This document shows, in pieces, positions 8,332 through 16,261 of a stretch of DNA of 64,000 bases. This stretch comes from Virgibacillus siamensis (lineage in GTDB: Bacteria > Bacillota > Bacilli > Bacillales > Amphibacillaceae). Below the pieces are notes generated by a model. The model did no database searches. It was not told the DNA's origin and saw only the letters and a list, made by a program, of their open reading frames with translations. Made by a program: the position numbers and the translations under genes. Positions within the stretch are counted from its first letter, which is position 1. Each line of letters starts with the position of its first letter. The DNA is taken from assembly GCF_900162695.1 (NCBI RefSeq), contig NZ_FUIH01000007.1, forward strand, positions 2,170,001 to 2,234,000. Direction: 5' to 3'.

Positions 8332-8862
8332 CTATTTATTTAATGATTCAATTTTGGATTCTGCCCGAAAGACCCTTTTATTTAACGCCTCAGTACTGTC
8401 GTCAATATGACCGATAATTTTTTCAGTATAGTCACCCAGGCTGCTAACCAAATTTTTTTGCAGGTTATCGAGATTGTTTTCAAGCCGGCTTTGCCCATCT
8501 TTTAAATGGCTGACATCCGTCCGAAGACTGCCTACATTTTTCTGCAATCCCTTTAGTTCCGTATGCACTCCACCCATATCTTTTTGGAGACCATTTACAT
8601 CTGTACGCATACCACTCATGCTTTCTTGCAATCCACTTACATCTGTACGCACGACGCCCATGTTTTCCTGCAACCCGCTTACATCTGTACGCACGACGCT
8701 CATGTTTTCCTGCAACCCGCTTACATCTGTACGCACGACGCTCATGTTTTCCTGCAACCCGCTTACATCTGTGCGTATACCGCCTATTTCATTCTTAACC
8801 CCATTCATTTCCGAACGCATGCCGGTCACTTCATCAAGAATTAGTTTCAATGTTTTTTCCAA
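8332..8862 (-). CDS. Coiled-coil protein with 14-residue repeats (176 aa)
   Basis: A cytoplasmic-looking protein with no signal or membrane segment. About residues 20-130 consist of eight or so consecutive 14-residue units of the type RTDVSGLQENMSVV, i.e. two heptads each, which predicts a long coiled coil. At DNA level three units (about 8637-8770) are almost identical 42-base repeats, a sign of recent slippage or selection for uniformity. The C-terminal 40 residues (DYTEKIIGHIDDSTEALNKR) are non-repetitive. Translation starts at TTG 8862 after GGAGGTGATCC. Similar repeat proteins occur in Bacillus without known function. Confidence 0.7.
   Translation of the reverse strand: MEKTLKLILDEVTGMRSEMNGVKNEIGGIRTDVSGLQENMSVVRTDVSGLQENMSVVRTDVSGLQENMGVVRTDVSGLQESMSGMRTDVNGLQKDMGGVHTELKGLQKNVGSLRTDVSHLKDGQSRLENNLDNLQKNLVSSLGDYTEKIIGHIDDSTEALNKRVFRAESKIESLNK
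8637..8770. repeat. Near-identical 42-base tandem repeats inside the coiled-coil gene
   Basis: Units of the type TTTTCCTGCAACCCGCTTAC followed by ATCTGTACGCACGACGCTCATG recur at 42-base spacing; flanking units are more diverged. Confidence 0.85.
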
Positions 8863-9171
8863 AGGATCACCTCCAATTTAATAAATTTCCTGTCCTGTCT
8901 GATACTGATTTCATTATACCCCGTATTATTCTTCAACGCTAATCATCAAAAATTTACTTCGAACAAAAATTATCCGTCAAAATACGGGAAAATACTGTTA
9001 AAAAGACACTTTAGTAAAATTTCATCGTTAATAAAGACCATTTTGTTAGTTATTTATTATTTTTCCACTTTTTCCATCCGTTGAACCAAGGACAATTCGG
9101 CTTCCTGGTCATGAACAAAAATTTTATATACAATTGACCTAATATCAGGATGTGAAAGGAGACATGAAAGT
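8863..9171. other. Intergenic region between divergent genes
   Basis: 309 AT-rich bases separate the coiled-coil gene (minus) from the RNase H-like gene (plus). I see no convincing promoter boxes, hairpin or coding sequence beyond the two ribosome binding sites at its ends. Confidence 0.5.
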
Positions 9172-9582
9172 TTGATCGAAGTATATACTGATGGTGCATC
9201 CAGCGGGGATCCCGGCATAAGTGGTGCAGGTATCTATATAAGAGCTGCCGGAGGAACATTGGAATATTCTTTTCCACTGCCGGAAATGTCCAATCATGAA
9301 GCAGAATTTCAAGCCATTCTTAAGGCGTTAGAGATTTGTGCGGAACAATTTCCGGGAGAAATTCTTTCATTCCGTTCTGACTCCAAGCTGGCGGTTGATA
9401 CGATTGAAAAGGACTTCACAAAAAATGAACGCTTTCAGAACGTGCTGATTCTTATACAAGATGCAGCAGGCGATTTCCCACACTTTTTCATTAAATGGAT
9501 TCCGGAAAAACAAAACGCTCATGCAGATAAACTGGCGCGTATGGCAATTCAAAAACAAAAAGACGGAGGAGGTAAATCATGA
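9172..9582 (+). CDS. Ribonuclease HI-like (reverse-transcriptase RNase H fold) protein
   Basis: A 136-residue compact RNase H-fold protein. The opening IEVYTDGASSGDPG supplies the first catalytic aspartate, SNHEAEFQAIL supplies the glutamate, and FRSDSKLAVD the second aspartate. The fourth acidic residue probably lies in ENAHADKLA-like KQNAHADKLARMA. It resembles the short RnhA-like proteins of Bacillus (YpdQ type), whose RNase activity is variable. The start is TTG 9172, eleven bases beyond AAAGGAG; the ATG at 9163 hits a stop after two codons. The stop overlaps the start of the quinone reductase gene (ATGA), implying translational coupling. Confidence 0.85.
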   Translation: MIEVYTDGASSGDPGISGAGIYIRAAGGTLEYSFPLPEMSNHEAEFQAILKALEICAEQFPGEILSFRSDSKLAVDTIEKDFTKNERFQNVLILIQDAAGDFPHFFIKWIPEKQNAHADKLARMAIQKQKDGGGKS

Positions 9583-10556
9583 AAGCTATTCTTATCAAAC
9601 AGCCTGGTGGCGCGGAGCAATTAATGATTCAGGAGTACCCAAAACCAGAACTGAATAAAGATGAACTCTTGATTAATGTTAAAGCGGCAGCTATTAATCG
9701 AACAGATATTATCAACCGAAAAAGTGAATCTGGGTATCTGGACAATCCCATTTTAGGTGTCGAGGTTGCCGGGATAGTTGAACAAGTGGGAGAAAACACA
9801 AAAATCAAGCCCGGCACACGTGTGATGGGGCTGGTGAATGGCGGCGGCTATGCGGAATATGCTGTCATGCCGGCAAATCGTGCAATGGAAATCCCGGACA
9901 ACCTGTCATTTGAAAGGGCTGCAGCTATTCCGGAAGTATTTTTGACAGCCTATCAGACCTTATACTGGCACGGGCGGCTTGCAACGGGGGAAACAACGTT
10001 GATTCATGCCGGCGGTAGTGGCGTCGGTACTGCAGCCATTCAACTGGCAAAACAAATAAGCAACGCAACTGTCATCACAACTGCCGGTTCTCAGGAAAAA
10101 CTTAATTTTGCTCAAACCTTGGGTGCGAACCATTGCATCAACTATAAAGAACAATCTTTTGATAGTGAAGTTTTGCGGGCAACAGAAGAACAAGGTGCCA
10201 ACGTGATTCTTGATTTTATCGGTGCTTCCTACTGGCGGAAAAACATGAACAGCATTGCCGTTGATGGCCGATGGGTTCTGATTGGATTGCTGGGTGGTGC
10301 GGAACTGGAGAAAGTCAACTTAGGAGAATTAATGGGGAAACGAATTCAGTTAACCGGCACACTGCTCACACCAAGGAGCGACCAATATAAAGCTGACCTG
10401 ACAGCAGAATTTGCATCAAACACACTTCCTTTCTTTCAGGACGAAAAAATCCGGCCAATTATTGACCGGGTATATTCATTTGATGAAATTCAGCAGGCAC
10501 ATGAACACATGGAAGACAACAAAAATATCGGAAAAATTATTATTCAAATTGATTAA
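9579..10556 (+). CDS. NAD(P)H:quinone oxidoreductase, zinc-independent MDR family
   Basis: 325-residue medium-chain reductase of the quinone-oxidoreductase (PIG3-like) branch. The GroES-like N-terminus reads KAAAINRTDIINR, where zinc-ligand cysteines are absent, then LGVEVAGIVEQVG. The nucleotide domain has TLIHAGGSGVGTAAIQLAK (AxxGxG). The C-terminus ends with the usual AHEHMEDNKNIGKIIIQ. It probably reduces quinones or enones with NADPH. It overlaps the RNase H-like gene by four bases, with AGGAGG within that gene as ribosome site, and is followed by a strong terminator. Confidence 0.88.
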   Translation: MKAILIKQPGGAEQLMIQEYPKPELNKDELLINVKAAAINRTDIINRKSESGYLDNPILGVEVAGIVEQVGENTKIKPGTRVMGLVNGGGYAEYAVMPANRAMEIPDNLSFERAAAIPEVFLTAYQTLYWHGRLATGETTLIHAGGSGVGTAAIQLAKQISNATVITTAGSQEKLNFAQTLGANHCINYKEQSFDSEVLRATEEQGANVILDFIGASYWRKNMNSIAVDGRWVLIGLLGGAELEKVNLGELMGKRIQLTGTLLTPRSDQYKADLTAEFASNTLPFFQDEKIRPIIDRVYSFDEIQQAHEHMEDNKNIGKIIIQID

Positions 10557-10594
10557 TAAAAAGCTGCACATTCCCCGTCATGTGCAGCTTTTTT
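10557..10594. terminator. Bidirectional terminator between convergent genes
   Basis: AAGCTGCACAT-tccccgtc-ATGTGCAGCTT has A tracts before and T tracts after, serving both the quinone reductase gene (plus) and the small Lys/Arg-rich gene (minus). Confidence 0.9.
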
Positions 10595-10598
10595 CGTC

Positions 10599-10751
10599 TT
10601 ATCGTTTTCGTTTATTCCGCTTGTTATCCAGGTTTAAGAACTCTCGATCCTCGGCAAACTCTTCCTTATGCCTTTTCGGGCTTGTGTCATATTTAATGAC
10701 GTTTCTTTGTTTACCTTTATCTTTATTGCGGTTTTTATTTTGCTCAGACAT
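10599..10751 (-). CDS. Small basic protein of unknown function (50 aa)
   Basis: The ATG at 10749-10751 is preceded by AAGAAGGAGG and the frame stays open for 50 codons to the shared terminator. The product is very hydrophilic (SEQNKNRNKDKGKQ at the N-terminus, NLDNKRNKRKR at the end), with a central KYDTSPKRHKEEFAEDREFL. Composition and genomic setting resemble short spore-associated proteins of Bacillaceae, but no named family is recognised. The perfect ribosome site and adjacent terminator are the main support that it is real. Confidence 0.6.
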   Translation of the reverse strand: MSEQNKNRNKDKGKQRNVIKYDTSPKRHKEEFAEDREFLNLDNKRNKRKR

Positions 10752-10841
10752 ATGAATCCTCCTTCTTGTTCTTTATCCTTCCACGATTTTGCGTAATTAT
10801 TTTGCCCAATTTGTTCAAGCTATTGGTAAGGAGGGTTTCCA

Positions 10842-10937
10842 ATGAGTAAAGGAAAGAAGAAAAAGAACAAAAGCAAAAAAGAATTAAATGCTATGCAGGA
10901 GGACCATAAAGCACATCAAAACAGACCGCCAAAATAA
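10842..10937 (+). CDS. Very small Lys-rich protein of unknown function (31 aa)
   Basis: ATG 10842 follows TAAGGAGGG at seven bases. The product begins SKGKKKKNKSKKELNAMQED and ends HQNRPPK. It is extremely basic at the N-terminus with an acidic centre. It is divergent from the 50-residue basic gene, which has a similar composition; the pair could be spore or nucleic-acid-binding peptides, but this is inference from composition only. Confidence 0.5.
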   Translation: MSKGKKKKNKSKKELNAMQEDHKAHQNRPPK

Positions 10938-11011
10938 TCGTAAAAAATGACGGACTCCCGCACTTCTGATACGATTAAATTTGTATAAGAAATAGGACGG
11001 GGGCGAGAATT

Positions 11012-11518
11012 ATGGAACAAGATTTACAATTGCGTCCAGTTGAAAAAAATGATCTGGAATTTCTTCACAAGCTGAACAATAACCCGGATGTAATGAAATT
11101 CTGGTTTGAAGAGCCATATTTGTCGATGGAAAAACTGAAAAACATGTACGAGAAAAGCCTTGACAACACAGAGCATCGACAATTCATTTTATCGCTATTG
11201 GATGAAAACATCGGGTATGTCGGCTTATTCAGTATTGATGACAGGCACCGCAATGCAGAATTTGGCATTATGATTGATCCATCACATCAGGGTAACGGCT
11301 ATGCAGGAAAAGCTACAAAGCTGGCACTGGAATATGGATTCAATCAACTTAACCTGCACAAAATTTATTTATATGCAGCAAAGAAGAACGAAAAGGCAAT
11401 CCACATTTATGGAAAAATCGGCTTTCAGATCGAGGGCGAAATGAAAGAACACTTTTTTGTCAATGGCAGCTATCATGATGCAGTTGTCATGAGTGTGTTC
11501 CAGCGTGACTACAAGTAA
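11012..11518 (+). CDS. speG: Spermidine N1-acetyltransferase-like GNAT protein
   Basis: 168-residue GNAT acetyltransferase matching SpeG along its length: LRPVEKNDLEFLHKLNNNPD, VMKFWFEEPY, AEFGIMIDPSHQGNGYAGKA (the acetyl-CoA pyrophosphate loop QGNGYA), LNLHKIYLYAAKKNEKAIHI and the end VVMSVFQRDYK. SpeG transfers acetyl from acetyl-CoA to spermidine or spermine, relieving polyamine toxicity. It is monocistronic, with its own promoter region in the 74 bases upstream and a clear terminator downstream. Assignment to SpeG rather than a ribosomal-protein acetyltransferase rests on the FWFEEPY and KNEKAIHIY blocks. Confidence 0.85.
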   Translation: MEQDLQLRPVEKNDLEFLHKLNNNPDVMKFWFEEPYLSMEKLKNMYEKSLDNTEHRQFILSLLDENIGYVGLFSIDDRHRNAEFGIMIDPSHQGNGYAGKATKLALEYGFNQLNLHKIYLYAAKKNEKAIHIYGKIGFQIEGEMKEHFFVNGSYHDAVVMSVFQRDYK

Positions 11519-11529
11519 CAACTTTTACA

Positions 11530-11558
11530 AACCTGCACATATCGGTGTGCAGGTTTTA
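11530..11558 (+). terminator. Rho-independent terminator of the speG-like gene
   Basis: AACCTGCACA-tatcgg-TGTGCAGGTT is followed by TTATA, eleven bases after the stop. Confidence 0.85.
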
Positions 11559-11660
11559 TAATGTTGCAATTCTGTTTATGAAGGATCGCATTTTCCCAGG
11601 AACGCTCGTATTTTTTCCTAAAGAACCCTATCTTTTCTGCAAATGCTTTCTCTAAATAAA

Positions 11661-11692
11661 CAACAAAACCTCGCCCAAATTCCCGGCGAGGT
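11661..11692 (-). terminator. Rho-independent terminator of the sulfate activation operon
   Basis: On the minus strand ACCTCGCC-gggaattt-GGGCGAGGT is followed by TTTGTTG, fifteen bases beyond the cysQ stop. Confidence 0.85.
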
Positions 11693-11706
11693 CCATTCTG
11701 CAGTAT

Positions 11707-12507
11707 TTATGCTTTTGCCAGGAACCAACCATTTTTCAGGTTTTCCCGATTGTAATAAAAACGTTCCTTGTCTTCATGCCGCAGCACCTGTCCGCCTGCT
11801 GCTTCAACGATTGCCTGTCCGGCACCTGTGTCCCATTCCATTGTTGGTGCATAGCGCGGGTAAAAATCTGCTTTTCCTTCTGCTACAAGACAGAATTTCA
11901 ATGAACTTCCGGCAGAAACAACATCAACTTCTGAATTGGCACGCAGTCCGTCGATGAATTCCTCCGTTTCTTCTGACATATGGGATCGACTTGCCACAAC
12001 ATTGATAACACTGTCATTCTTTACTTCAGGCAGCCGTGCACTTTTTTCCACCAGGTCACGGTCATCGGCAATGTCTGCTTTTGACACGCCTTCCAGTTTG
12101 AATGCTCCCAAACCTTCGCGTCCAAAATAAAATGTATCCAGAACCGGTGCATAAATGGCGCCCATTACCGGATATTTACCTTCAATCAACGCAATGTTTA
12201 CTGTGAATTCACCGTTTTTCTTGATAAATTCTTTTGTCCCGTCAAGCGGGTCCACTAAAAAGAATTGTTTCCAATCTTTTCGTTCTGCGTACGAAATGTC
12301 GCGGCCTTCCTCACTTAATACCGGAATAGCGGCATATTCATCCTGCAATCCCTTCATAATTGCTTTATGGGAACGCTGATCTGCCTGTGTCAGCGGCGAA
12401 TCATCAGCTTTCACTTCTACTTCAATGTCCTTCTCATAAACATCAAGGATTTCGCGCCCCGCTTCCAGAGAAATATCCAACAGCTTTTTCAGACTCACTT
12501 CAGCCAT
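11707..12507 (-). CDS. cysQ: 3'(2'),5'-bisphosphate nucleotidase CysQ
   Basis: Hydrolyses 3'-phosphoadenosine 5'-phosphate (PAP), a by-product of PAPS use, to AMP. The 266-residue protein belongs to the inositol-monophosphatase fold: the metal-binding glutamate in VLSEEGRD, the DPLDGTKEFI motif (DPxDGT), and the C-terminal WDTGAGQAIVEAAGG (WDxaa) are intact. It is the last gene of the sat-SLC13-cysC-cysQ operon; its ATG shares one base with the cysC stop (TAATG). PAP removal next to APS kinase fits a pathway passing through PAPS. Confidence 0.93.
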   Translation of the reverse strand: MAEVSLKKLLDISLEAGREILDVYEKDIEVEVKADDSPLTQADQRSHKAIMKGLQDEYAAIPVLSEEGRDISYAERKDWKQFFLVDPLDGTKEFIKKNGEFTVNIALIEGKYPVMGAIYAPVLDTFYFGREGLGAFKLEGVSKADIADDRDLVEKSARLPEVKNDSVINVVASRSHMSEETEEFIDGLRANSEVDVVSAGSSLKFCLVAEGKADFYPRYAPTMEWDTGAGQAIVEAAGGQVLRHEDKERFYYNRENLKNGWFLAKA

Positions 12508-13109
12508 TATTTTACGTATCCTTTCTCTTTCAGATAAGCGACAATTTGCTGAACAGATTCTTCCAGGCTCTGTTTATCTGTGTCCACCGTAACTTCCGGG
12601 TTTTTCGGTTCTTCATATGGAGCATCGATTCCAGTGAACCCTTTGATCTCGCCGGCACGCGCTTTTTTATACAAGCCTTTCGGGTCACGTGATTCACAAG
12701 TTTCAACACTTGCATTTACAAATACTTCAATAAACTCACCGTCTTCCAGCAGTTCACGCACATCATCACGGTCTTCTCGATACGGTGAAATGAATGCAGT
12801 CAGTGTGAACAATCCGGCATCAACCATCAGCTTGGAAACTTCACCAATGCGGCGGATGTTTTCTTTGCGGTCTTCCGGGCTGAAGCCAAGGTTCTTGTTC
12901 AAACCGTGACGGACATTGTCTCCATCCAAGCGGTAAGTGCGGACTCCTTGTGCATGCAGTTCTTTTTCCAATTCAACGGAAACGGTTGATTTTCCGGAAC
13001 CGGACAAACCGGTAAACCAGATGACCGCACTTTTGTGATCATTCAACTTCTGTCGATCTTCTTTCGTAACCTTTGAATCGTGCCATACAATATTTTCAGA
13101 TTTTGCCAT
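12507..13109 (-). CDS. cysC: Adenylylsulfate (APS) kinase
   Basis: Phosphorylates APS to PAPS with ATP in sulfate assimilation. The product (200 residues from the chosen start) has the P-loop GLSGSGKSTVS, the DGDNVRHGLNKNLGF block, ENIRRIGEVSKL and the lid region DPKGLYKKARAGEIKGFTGIDAPYE, all diagnostic for CysC. ATGs at 13112 and 13109 both follow AGGAGG; the second has better spacing. It sits eleven bases after the SLC13 permease gene and is coupled to cysQ. Confidence 0.95.
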   Translation of the reverse strand: MAKSENIVWHDSKVTKEDRQKLNDHKSAVIWFTGLSGSGKSTVSVELEKELHAQGVRTYRLDGDNVRHGLNKNLGFSPEDRKENIRRIGEVSKLMVDAGLFTLTAFISPYREDRDDVRELLEDGEFIEVFVNASVETCESRDPKGLYKKARAGEIKGFTGIDAPYEEPKNPEVTVDTDKQSLEESVQQIVAYLKEKGYVK

Positions 13110-13120
13110 CATATTTCCTC

Positions 13121-14905
13121 CTAAAACCATACATTATAAATGATTGAAACCGATGTTACCATAACGAGAATACTAAGCGGTGTACCCACCTTGACATAAT
13201 CCTTGAAAGTATACCCCCCGGGACCATAAACAATCAAATTGGTCTGGTATCCAATCGGTGTGATAAAGCTTGCTGATGCAGCAATTGCAATCGTAACCGC
13301 AAAACCCATCGGCTCCACATGCAACTGACTTGCCAGCGCCATCCCAATCGGAACCATTAAAACAGCCGCTGCGGTATTGGTAATCAATTCAGTAAACAGA
13401 TTCGTTAAAAAGTAAATCATAAAAATAATCGCCAATATTCCAAATGGCTTTCCGAAGCTGACCAATACAGTCGCAATCCACTCAGCAAGCCCGGTTTCCT
13501 GCATCGCAACACCAATACCAAGGGCACTGGCTATTAAGAGCAATACGTCAAATTGCACATATTGCTTTGCCTCCTGCGGTGAGACAATCTTCGTTGCAAT
13601 CAGAATTAGTACCGCAAGTGCCATCGCCTTGAACATGCTGAACACGCCAGCTGTAACAAGTGCTATCATGACAATGAGCAAGCCAATTGAAAACCAGCCT
13701 TTTGCAGGGTTTTTCTTCAGTTTTTCCGGCGTATCCAATGAAGATACCACATAAAAATCATTGGATTGCTGATTTTTTTCCAAAAAGTCAGTACCTGCAA
13801 GTAAGAGCAGCGTGTCACCAGGCCGCAGCACAATATCACCGACTTTGCTGTTGATACGCTCGTTATTACGGTGAACCGCGATAACCCCGGCATCAAATTT
13901 TGAGCGAAATTGAGACTGTTTAATCGTCTTTGTTGTCAGAGCCGAATCATGGGAAACAACAACTTCCACCAGGTTGGACGTTCCATTTTTCAAGTCATTC
14001 AACCCAATGTTGGTGCCTGTTTCAAGCTCAAGTCCTTTTATATCTTCCAAATCGGCAATTGTGGAAATCAGGCCGGTAAAAATCAGCCTGTCCCCTTCCT
14101 TGATCTTAGTCGTCGATTTAACCGGTGAAATGTGATCTTGGCCGCGAATAATTTCAACCAGGTATAGACCTTTCAAGTCACGGAGACCCGCTGCTTTAAC
14201 CGATTTCCCGATGTGCTGAAACGCGTCAGATACGTGCATTTCTGCAATGTACTCCTTGGAGTCCTCTTTTACACGCTGACTGAACCCCTTGTTGTCCGGG
14301 AGAAGCTTGTGACCGATTGTAAACAGGTAAATCATTCCGACAATCGCTATCGGAATACCGACAATGGACAAGGTAAACAGCGAAAATCCGTCCATATTGT
14401 ATGGTGCACTGGTCAGCATTCCATGCACAACCAAGTTGGTGGACGTACCAATCAGCGTAATAGTCCCACCCAAAATGGTTACATATGATAGTGGAATTAA
14501 GAATTTGGACGGTGCGATTCCGCGATCCTCACACCATTTTTTTATAACAGGCGTGAAGGTTACAACAATTGGAGTATTGTTCAAAAAAGCGGAAAAAGCA
14601 GATACTGGTACAAAAAAACGTACCATCGAACCTGCTTGTGTTTTACTGTTCCTAAGCCATCTTGTTATCATTTCATCGATAAGTCCGCTCTTTTGCACAG
14701 CACCCGCTACGATAAACAGGAGTGCAATCGTCAGCATCCCTTCGTTGGAAAAACCGCTTAATGCTTCTTTCGGACTCAAAATATTCGTGATCAATAAAAT
14801 GACCAGGACAGAAAATACCACCATGTCGGGGCGCGCCACATCCAAAAGCAGCGCACCCAACATGGCTATTATTAAAATCAATACAAATATCATTTGAAAA
14901 GTCAT
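13121..14905 (-). CDS. SLC13/DASS-family permease with two TrkA-C (RCK_C) domains, probable sulfate transporter
   Basis: 594-residue membrane protein. Hydrophobic segments occupy about residues 5-205, then two soluble RCK_C/TrkA-C-like domains about residues 215-375 (GLYLVEIIRGQDHISPV, LLLLAGTDFLEK), then more membrane segments to the C-terminus. SNTSTN-type pore motifs are visible as NNTPIVVTFTPV and GTSTNLVVHG in the first half and NTAAAVLMVPIG with TPIGYQTNLIVYGPGGY in the second. This architecture is that of YfbS/SAC1-like anion permeases. Its position between sat and cysC makes sulfate the likely substrate; that is contextual inference. Confidence 0.88.
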   Translation of the reverse strand: MTFQMIFVLILIIAMLGALLLDVARPDMVVFSVLVILLITNILSPKEALSGFSNEGMLTIALLFIVAGAVQKSGLIDEMITRWLRNSKTQAGSMVRFFVPVSAFSAFLNNTPIVVTFTPVIKKWCEDRGIAPSKFLIPLSYVTILGGTITLIGTSTNLVVHGMLTSAPYNMDGFSLFTLSIVGIPIAIVGMIYLFTIGHKLLPDNKGFSQRVKEDSKEYIAEMHVSDAFQHIGKSVKAAGLRDLKGLYLVEIIRGQDHISPVKSTTKIKEGDRLIFTGLISTIADLEDIKGLELETGTNIGLNDLKNGTSNLVEVVVSHDSALTTKTIKQSQFRSKFDAGVIAVHRNNERINSKVGDIVLRPGDTLLLLAGTDFLEKNQQSNDFYVVSSLDTPEKLKKNPAKGWFSIGLLIVMIALVTAGVFSMFKAMALAVLILIATKIVSPQEAKQYVQFDVLLLIASALGIGVAMQETGLAEWIATVLVSFGKPFGILAIIFMIYFLTNLFTELITNTAAAVLMVPIGMALASQLHVEPMGFAVTIAIAASASFITPIGYQTNLIVYGPGGYTFKDYVKVGTPLSILVMVTSVSIIYNVWF

Positions 14906-14920
14906 GGGAGTTTTCCCCTT

Positions 14921-16072
14921 TTAGTTTTGCTGCATTCCTTTAATCAGAATGTCCGCAACTTCCGGACGTGAGAATTCTTTTGGAGGACGTTCCCCATCAC
15001 GCAGCAGTGCACGAACTTTTGTACCGCTCAAATGCACATGGTTTTCTTTATCGTGCGGGCATGTTTTGGCAGTAGCCATGTTTCCGCATACCTTACAGAA
15101 GAACGCATGTTCAAATTTAAATACTTGAATTCCCAGTTCTTCTTCAAATTGGGAAATGAATTCCTGTGCTTCGTACGTACCGTAGTAATCACCTACACCG
15201 GCATGGTCACGACCGACAATGAAGTGCGTGCAGCCAAAGTTTTTACGTACTATCGCATGCAGTACGGATTCTTTTGGACCGGCATAGCGCATTGCAGCTG
15301 GATAAATTGCCAGACGGGTACGATCTTCCGGATAATAATGCTTTAGGATTGTCTGGTAGCTTTCCATCCGCACATCAGCAGGGATGTCGTCTGCTTTTGT
15401 TTCCCCGACTAATGGGTTCAGGAGCAAACCGTCAACTGCTTCCAGGGCACATTTTTGGATGTACTCGTGTGCACGATGCACTGGGTTACGTGTCTGAAAT
15501 CCGACAATTGTTTTCCAGCCGAGATCATCAAACATTTTACGTGTTTCGGTAGGATCCATGTAAAATGCATTGAATTCGCCATGGTCCGGACGCTGCAGCA
15601 ATGTAATTGGTCCGCCAAGATAAACATCACCGCGCTCATACAATTTTTTAACACCAGGGTGCTTGTCTTCGGTCGTTCCATAAATGTTTTGCGCTTCAAG
15701 TTTACTGTCATATGTAAACTTTTCTTCCAGTTCAATGGTTCCGTAAATAATACCATCTTCACCTTTCAGCGCTACCTCATCTCCAATTTTTAATTCTTCA
15801 GCCTGCGCTTCTGTTACCGGCAACGTAATCGGAATCGTCCAAACCGTTCCGTCTGCCAAACGATAATTATTTACAACACTTTCATAATCAGCCTGACCCA
15901 TAAACCCTTTCAATGGGCTGAATCCGCCAATTCCAATCAATTCAATATCTGAAACAACCCACTTGTTCACTGTCAGTGATGGGAGTGTTTCGGCTTTTTT
16001 TATCGCTTCTTCTTTTTCCTGTCCTTCCAGTTCGCGGTTAATCAAAGTACCGCCATGTGGTTCATTTGCCAT
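14921..16072 (-). CDS. sat: Sulfate adenylyltransferase (ATP sulfurylase)
   Basis: First enzyme of sulfate assimilation: ATP + sulfate to APS + pyrophosphate. The 383-residue monofunctional form matches B. subtilis Sat in length. The active-site QTRNPVHRAHEYIQ (QxRN..HxxH), the GRDHAGVGDYYG loop and the C-terminal zinc-like CKVCGNMATAKTCPH motif are intact. The start at 16072 is preceded by TTGGAGG; the upstream ATG at 16099 has none. It heads the operon with the permease, cysC and cysQ. No PAPS or sulfite reductase is in the window. Confidence 0.96.
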   Translation of the reverse strand: MANEPHGGTLINRELEGQEKEEAIKKAETLPSLTVNKWVVSDIELIGIGGFSPLKGFMGQADYESVVNNYRLADGTVWTIPITLPVTEAQAEELKIGDEVALKGEDGIIYGTIELEEKFTYDSKLEAQNIYGTTEDKHPGVKKLYERGDVYLGGPITLLQRPDHGEFNAFYMDPTETRKMFDDLGWKTIVGFQTRNPVHRAHEYIQKCALEAVDGLLLNPLVGETKADDIPADVRMESYQTILKHYYPEDRTRLAIYPAAMRYAGPKESVLHAIVRKNFGCTHFIVGRDHAGVGDYYGTYEAQEFISQFEEELGIQVFKFEHAFFCKVCGNMATAKTCPHDKENHVHLSGTKVRALLRDGERPPKEFSRPEVADILIKGMQQN

Positions 16073-16109
16073 TCTATTACCTCCAAAATCTGATTTCATA
16101 CACTTTTAC

Positions 16110-16118
16110 AGTATACCA
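16110..16118 (-). promoter_or_regulatory. Extended -10 promoter candidate of the sat operon
   Basis: TGGTATACT on the minus strand is an extended -10 element about 40 bases before the sat start; no good -35 sits at 17 bases. I cannot place a CymR or other sulfur-regulator site with confidence. Confidence 0.5.
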
Positions 16119-16261
16119 TTGTTTTTCGTCAATTTCTATCATTATTCGGGGGTGTTCGCTATAAAACAATAAGCAGGAATCCGGAAAAAACCGCTACTTT
16201 TGACTGCTGATTTTCAGGGGAATAGAATAGTGGTAAATCATTTGTGAAAAAGGTGGTTATC

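Noticed and set aside
8474..8881. Plus-strand open frames across the 42-base repeats, and the idea of a CRISPR array
   Set aside because: The units are contiguous without spacers and encode heptad repeats on the minus strand; the plus frames are mirror images of the period.
14364..14897. 177-codon plus-strand frame opposite the SLC13 permease
   Set aside because: Shadow of the membrane protein; no ribosome site or family pattern.
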